A stretch of DNA of 8,687 nt, from positions 1 through 8,687 of the forward strand of contig WUAK01000106.1 in NCBI GenBank assembly GCA_009827205.1, given 5' to 3'. This document shows positions 5,497-8,687 of this stretch, piece after piece (positions within the stretch are counted from its first letter, which is position 1; every line of letters starts with the position of its first letter). The translations under genes and the position numbers were made by a program. Source of the stretch: Phycisphaeraceae bacterium (GTDB lineage Bacteria > Planctomycetota > Phycisphaerae > Phycisphaerales > UBA1924). A model generated the notes under the pieces. It saw only the letters and a program-made list of their open reading frames with translations, ran no database searches and was not told the origin of the DNA.

Positions 5497-7041
5497 CTAA
5501 GCCCCCGCCTCGCGTAGATCCTCGTCAACACCGACCAGATTTGCCATCCCATTCTTATCGAGCAGGCTCACGACGACCGCCACCGTGAAGCCAACCAGGA
5601 ACGAGGGCAGTAGAACATCGAGGTCAGCGAGATACCCCTGCAGCTCATCGTTGAGCAGGGGCGGCACCGCGAACTTGAACGTCGGCACACTCAGGAACCC
5701 GGCGACCATCGCGCACTTGGCTCCCAAAGAAGTCAGCTTCGACCAGAACAGACTCAGGATCATCGTCGGGCAGAACGTCGCAGCGATGCCCGACCATCCG
5801 AAAATGATGATCCAGAATACGCCGTTCTCTTTATCGTAATTGATGATCCCCATACCGATCGCAAACGCGATGAGAGAGAGTGCGATCGTGACCTTGCGCG
5901 AGAGCGAGACGAGCCTTGCGTCATCCATCTCGGGATGTCTTACCTTTTGCCAGTAATCTCGTACTCCAGCGCTGGATGCCACTACAAGAAGCGAATCGAT
6001 CGTTGACATGATCGCGCTGAGCACCATCGCGATGAAGACACCCGCGAAGAATGCTGGTAGCAACTCAAGCGCCATCGTGGGCAGGATGTTGTCCTGATTG
6101 TCACCGATCTCGGGCATCGTGAAGATCGCCCGGCCGAACAGGCCTACGAGCACAGCGCCCGAATCTGCAAGCAGGGTCCACGTGAGCGCCGTGAGCGTTC
6201 CGGGAAGGATCTGCTTCTCGTTCTTCATCGAGATAAACCGGACGAACACCTGAGGCGACCCGAGGAACCCGATTCCGATCGCGACAAAGCCGATGACCGA
6301 GATTACAGTCCCAAGATCCCATGCTCCGGTTGAGGGGCCCGCGTCACCGGGGCCGTGTAGCGACATCAGGTGAGGATCGACCGCCTCGACCGCGGTCGTG
6401 ACATCGGTGTACCCGCCGACATGCAGGAGAGCGACGATCGGCAGCACGACGAGTCCGATGACCATGAGCGAGCCCTGGAACACGTCCGACCAGACCACCG
6501 CGGTGAAGCCGCCGTTGGTGATGTAGATCATCACAACAGCGAACCCGACCGCTGCGCCCACATAGTGGTTCCAATCGAGAAACGCGTGAAAGGCAGTGCC
6601 CGTCGCGAACACCTGCGCACCCGCGTAGATGGGCACAAACACGATGAGTGCGCCGGCTGCGATCAGCCTAAGCCAGTGCCCCGAATCGCGGAAGCGTGAC
6701 TCGAGGTAATCAGGCACTGTGATCGAGTCGTACTTATCCGAGAGACGTTTGAACCGGCGCGACATGAGAATCCATGCGCCGCCCACTCCGATCAGTTCAC
6801 CGAGCACAACCCAGAACGCCTTGGCACCAACGGCGTAGCCCATGCCAGTCAATCCAAGAAGAAGCCAGGCGCTCTCACCCGTTGCGCGCGCCGAGAAGGC
6901 GACATTGAAAAAGCCCAGCCGCTTTCCGGATGCGAAGTAGTCCCGGATGTTGTTCATTCGCCTTGAGGCGAGGAAACCGATGAGCAGGAGTACCGAGGCG
7001 TAGAGCGCGACCGCGAGAATCTTGAAGCCCGTATCACCCAT
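5497..7041 (-). CDS. Sodium/solute symporter of the SSS (PutP-like) family
   Basis: This 514-aa inner-membrane protein couples Na+ influx to uptake of a small solute. About thirteen hydrophobic segments match the 13-helix topology and roughly 500-aa length of PutP. The helix-2 motif ARATGESAWLLLGLTG places S57 at the position of PutP S57, while PutP D55 corresponds to Gly here, with Glu next to it. The helix-8 motif SAIMSTIDSLLVVASSA places S346 and T347 at the second Na+ site (PutP S340/T341). The family signature GGFTAVVWSDVFQG is at 177-190. The substrate may be proline, another amino acid or an organic anion and cannot be read from sequence. ATG 7041 is preceded at 10 bases by GAGGGGG, a modest ribosome site. 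The gene follows the Rrf2 regulator on the same strand across 86 bases with no visible terminator, so co-transcription is likely. Confidence 0.93.
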   Translation of the reverse strand: MGDTGFKILAVALYASVLLLIGFLASRRMNNIRDYFASGKRLGFFNVAFSARATGESAWLLLGLTGMGYAVGAKAFWVVLGELIGVGGAWILMSRRFKRLSDKYDSITVPDYLESRFRDSGHWLRLIAAGALIVFVPIYAGAQVFATGTAFHAFLDWNHYVGAAVGFAVVMIYITNGGFTAVVWSDVFQGSLMVIGLVVLPIVALLHVGGYTDVTTAVEAVDPHLMSLHGPGDAGPSTGAWDLGTVISVIGFVAIGIGFLGSPQVFVRFISMKNEKQILPGTLTALTWTLLADSGAVLVGLFGRAIFTMPEIGDNQDNILPTMALELLPAFFAGVFIAMVLSAIMSTIDSLLVVASSAGVRDYWQKVRHPEMDDARLVSLSRKVTIALSLIAFAIGMGIINYDKENGVFWIIIFGWSGIAATFCPTMILSLFWSKLTSLGAKCAMVAGFLSVPTFKFAVPPLLNDELQGYLADLDVLLPSFLVGFTVAVVVSLLDKNGMANLVGVDEDLREAGA

Positions 7042-7127
7042 AGCTTTGAAGCCCCCTCTAGCCGGAGTCGGCGTGAAGGGGTCGAGTGTAACGGAACATG
7101 TCTCTACTTGGTTTCAGCGAGCCTCTG

Positions 7128-7556
7128 CTACGCCGGGATCTGGGCGGGCAGGATGTCAGTCCCGTCGTTCAGCAGGTCTTTGATGCTGGTTTCGGTGAAG
7201 ATCTGCTCTATGTGCGACTGCGCGGATCTGATCAGCTTGCCGACCGCGTCAGGCATGGACATGCCGTCGTCAGTCTTGCACGGATCGAAGCTGTAGTCAG
7301 GCTGCTGGGGCTCGATCGCCTTAAGCACCTGGCACACCGAAATCTCAGCAGGATCGTGAGACAGCACATACCCACCCCCGACACCCCGCTGGGCGTCGAG
7401 AATGCCCGCCTTGCCGAGCCTGCGGAGGATTTTGTGGAGGTACCCCTTGGGCACGCCGGTGTTCTTGGAGATCGCCTCTGCGACCACTGGGCCGCCCCCC
7501 ACCGTGGCGAGGTACAGCACAGCCCTGAGCGCGTACTGAGAAGTCAGTGAGACCAT
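7128..7556 (-). CDS. Rrf2-family winged-helix transcriptional regulator
   Basis: This 142-aa protein has the standard Rrf2 length and layout: SQYALRAVLYLA at 6-17, the recognition-helix region VPKGYLHKILRRLGKAGIL at 35-53, the wing QRGVGGGYVL at 56-65, ISVCQVLKAIEP at 72-83, and a C-terminal dimerisation helix. Family members sense iron-sulfur status, NO, or cysteine metabolism. Only C75 and C93 are present. The three-cysteine cluster ligands of IscR, NsrR and RirA are missing, so a cysteine-metabolite (CymR-like) or other ligand mode is more likely than a classical cluster. ATG 7556 is supported by GGAGG 3 bases upstream. It probably represses itself through the palindrome at 7568-7589, and may control the symporter downstream and the divergent decarboxylase. 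Confidence 0.93.
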   Translation of the reverse strand: MVSLTSQYALRAVLYLATVGGGPVVAEAISKNTGVPKGYLHKILRRLGKAGILDAQRGVGGGYVLSHDPAEISVCQVLKAIEPQQPDYSFDPCKTDDGMSMPDAVGKLIRSAQSHIEQIFTETSIKDLLNDGTDILPAQIPA

Positions 7557-7567
7557 GTACCTCCAAG

Positions 7568-7595
7568 TCTATATATAAATCTATACAGAAGTCAA
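7568..7595 (-). promoter_or_regulatory. Sigma70-like promoter of the Rrf2 gene with overlapping palindromic operator
   Basis: On the minus strand TTGACT (7595-7590) and TATAGA (7573-7568) are separated by 16 bp, close to a housekeeping promoter. The ribosome site GGAGG lies only a few bases past the -10, implying a very short leader. Positions 7568-7589 form an AT-rich imperfect palindrome (about 16 of 22 positions self-complementary, with TCTATATATA at one end and TATACAGA at the other), covering the -10 and spacer. This is where an Rrf2 dimer would block transcription. Operator role is inferred. Confidence 0.6.
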
Positions 7596-7681
7596 CTTTT
7601 GTATCGGCCGATTCCGAGCGAGACCCGAACTCCTGGACACAAAAAGCCCACTTTCGCCGGATTTGCGGCCAATACTCCTGT

Positions 7682-8687
7682 ATGTCAGCCCCCTCTGAGA
7701 CGTCCTGCAACCCCCTCCATCAGGTCCACGAACTCGCCGAGATCCTCCTGGATGGTGAGTTGGAGCAGCCCGTCAAGCCCATGCTGGATCCGAAGGCAGC
7801 CAGGCATGACCTCGAACTCGATCTCCCCGAATCGGGCCTGCCGCTCGAGCGCGCGATCGACAAGCTCCGAAGCGTGGTGCTGGCGACTCCTGTCACGACC
7901 GGCACCGGCTTCTACAACCAGCTGTTCGGCGGACGGGAATCGATCGCGGTTCTGGCAGACATGCTCGCTGCGATCTGCAACACCTCGATGTACACGTACA
8001 AGGCCGCGGGTGTGCAGGTCATTCTCGAACAGATCTTGCTCGAGAAAATGATGAAGCTCGCTGGCTGTGAGGGCGGCGATGGACTCTTCACACCCGGCGG
8101 ATCGATGTCGAACATGGCAGCGATGATCATCGCTCGCAATGAAGCCGTCGAGAACTCGCGTGAGGCGGGCTTTCCGGCGGGCGACTTCGTCGTCTACACC
8201 TCCGCGGAGTCGCACTACTCCGTGCGCAAGAACGCGGGCCTTCTCGGCATCGGGCGCTCCAACGTCGTGACCATCCCGGTCGATGAGATCGGACGCATGA
8301 TCCCCGAGAAGCTGGACGAGCAGATCGTCAGCGACCTGGCCTCAGGCAAGAAACCGCTGATGGTCATCACGACCTCGGGTACAACCGTGATGGGCGCGTT
8401 CGACCCAATCAAGCCGATCGTTGATGTCGCGAAGAAGCACAACACGTGGGTGCACGTCGATGGTGCGTTCGGTGGGAGCGCACTGCTCTCAGACGCATTC
8501 GCGCCTCTGATGGAAGGGCTCGAACTGGCGGACTCGTTCACCTGGGATGCGCACAAGATGATGGGTGTGCCACTGATCTGCTCGGTCATGCTCACACGCC
8601 ACGCCGGGATGACGAACAAACACTTCGACGAGACAGCGACGTACCTCTTCCAGCAGGACGAGGACATGCTCAACCCCGGCACGAGGT
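7682..8687 (+). CDS. Group II PLP-dependent decarboxylase, GAD/CSAD/aspartate-decarboxylase type (3'-truncated)
   Basis: The first 335 residues of a fold-type I decarboxylase run off the right edge; family proteins are about 480-550 aa. Visible motifs include FYNQLFGG at 77-84 and TPGGSMSNM at 137-145, with the cofactor-stacking histidine H178 in SAESHYS. Also present are TSGTTVMGAFDP at 231-242, D260 in HVDGAFGGSAL for the pyridine nitrogen, K292 in WDAHKMMG as Schiff-base lysine, and YLFQQD at 321-326. The pattern matches animal-type glutamate and cysteine-sulfinate decarboxylases and bacterial aspartate 1-decarboxylase PanP, so the product could be GABA, hypotaurine or beta-alanine. The specificity cannot be settled here. 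ATG 7682 is chosen because homology begins soon after and no earlier in-frame start is near; there is no Shine-Dalgarno sequence. It is divergent from the Rrf2 regulator, which may control it. Confidence 0.93.
   Translation, partial: MSAPSETSCNPLHQVHELAEILLDGELEQPVKPMLDPKAARHDLELDLPESGLPLERAIDKLRSVVLATPVTTGTGFYNQLFGGRESIAVLADMLAAICNTSMYTYKAAGVQVILEQILLEKMMKLAGCEGGDGLFTPGGSMSNMAAMIIARNEAVENSREAGFPAGDFVVYTSAESHYSVRKNAGLLGIGRSNVVTIPVDEIGRMIPEKLDEQIVSDLASGKKPLMVITTSGTTVMGAFDPIKPIVDVAKKHNTWVHVDGAFGGSALLSDAFAPLMEGLELADSFTWDAHKMMGVPLICSVMLTRHAGMTNKHFDETATYLFQQDEDMLNPGTR

Noticed and set aside
7685..8215. Minus-strand open frame opposite the decarboxylase
   Set aside because: The plus strand carries decarboxylase motifs throughout this span; the minus frame has no recognisable domain.

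Overview
The window looks like chromosome of a GC-rich planctomycete, most likely order Phycisphaerales. The best taxonomic clue is the first gene: it ends in a cysteine-bearing, dockerin-like double EF-hand tail closing with a Gly-Cys pair, a C-terminus I associate with secreted Phycisphaerales proteins. Weak or absent Shine-Dalgarno sequences at several starts also fit. The assignment rests on sequence features only.

Layout. Positions 2-493 (+) hold the 3' end of a secreted FG-GAP repeat protein. Positions 560-1384 (+) encode an unrecognised membrane protein with a cysteine-rich cytosol-or-periplasm tail. It meets tail to tail, with abutting stop codons, a PLP-dependent serine/threonine dehydratase or serine racemase-like enzyme (1385-2389, -). 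Upstream of that enzyme on the same strand, 2405-2552 carries the most unusual element here: a near-ideal Shine-Dalgarno sequence, a 12-codon open frame, a long hairpin and a perfect terminator hairpin. Their complementarities match the four-segment logic of a ribosome-mediated attenuator. Further upstream on the minus strand are a possible Cys-rich 56-aa protein (2633-2803) and a small acidic 61-aa protein (2814-2999).

A plus-strand tRNA-Ala(CGC) with its own terminator (3143-3253) is followed by a large membrane-bound GGDEF-EAL protein (3318-5489), a cyclic-di-GMP signalling enzyme. Converging on it is a sodium/solute symporter of the PutP family (5497-7041, -), preceded on the same strand by an Rrf2-family regulator (7128-7556, -). 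Divergent from the regulator is a group II PLP decarboxylase of the glutamate/cysteine-sulfinate/aspartate type (7682 to the window end, +, truncated). The 125-bp divergent region contains an AT-rich imperfect palindrome overlapping the regulator's promoter.

How the parts may fit together: regulator, symporter and decarboxylase form a plausible amino-acid uptake and decarboxylation module, with the regulator controlling itself and perhaps the decarboxylase. The substrate cannot be read from this window. Apart from the candidate attenuator, most genes belong to known families.
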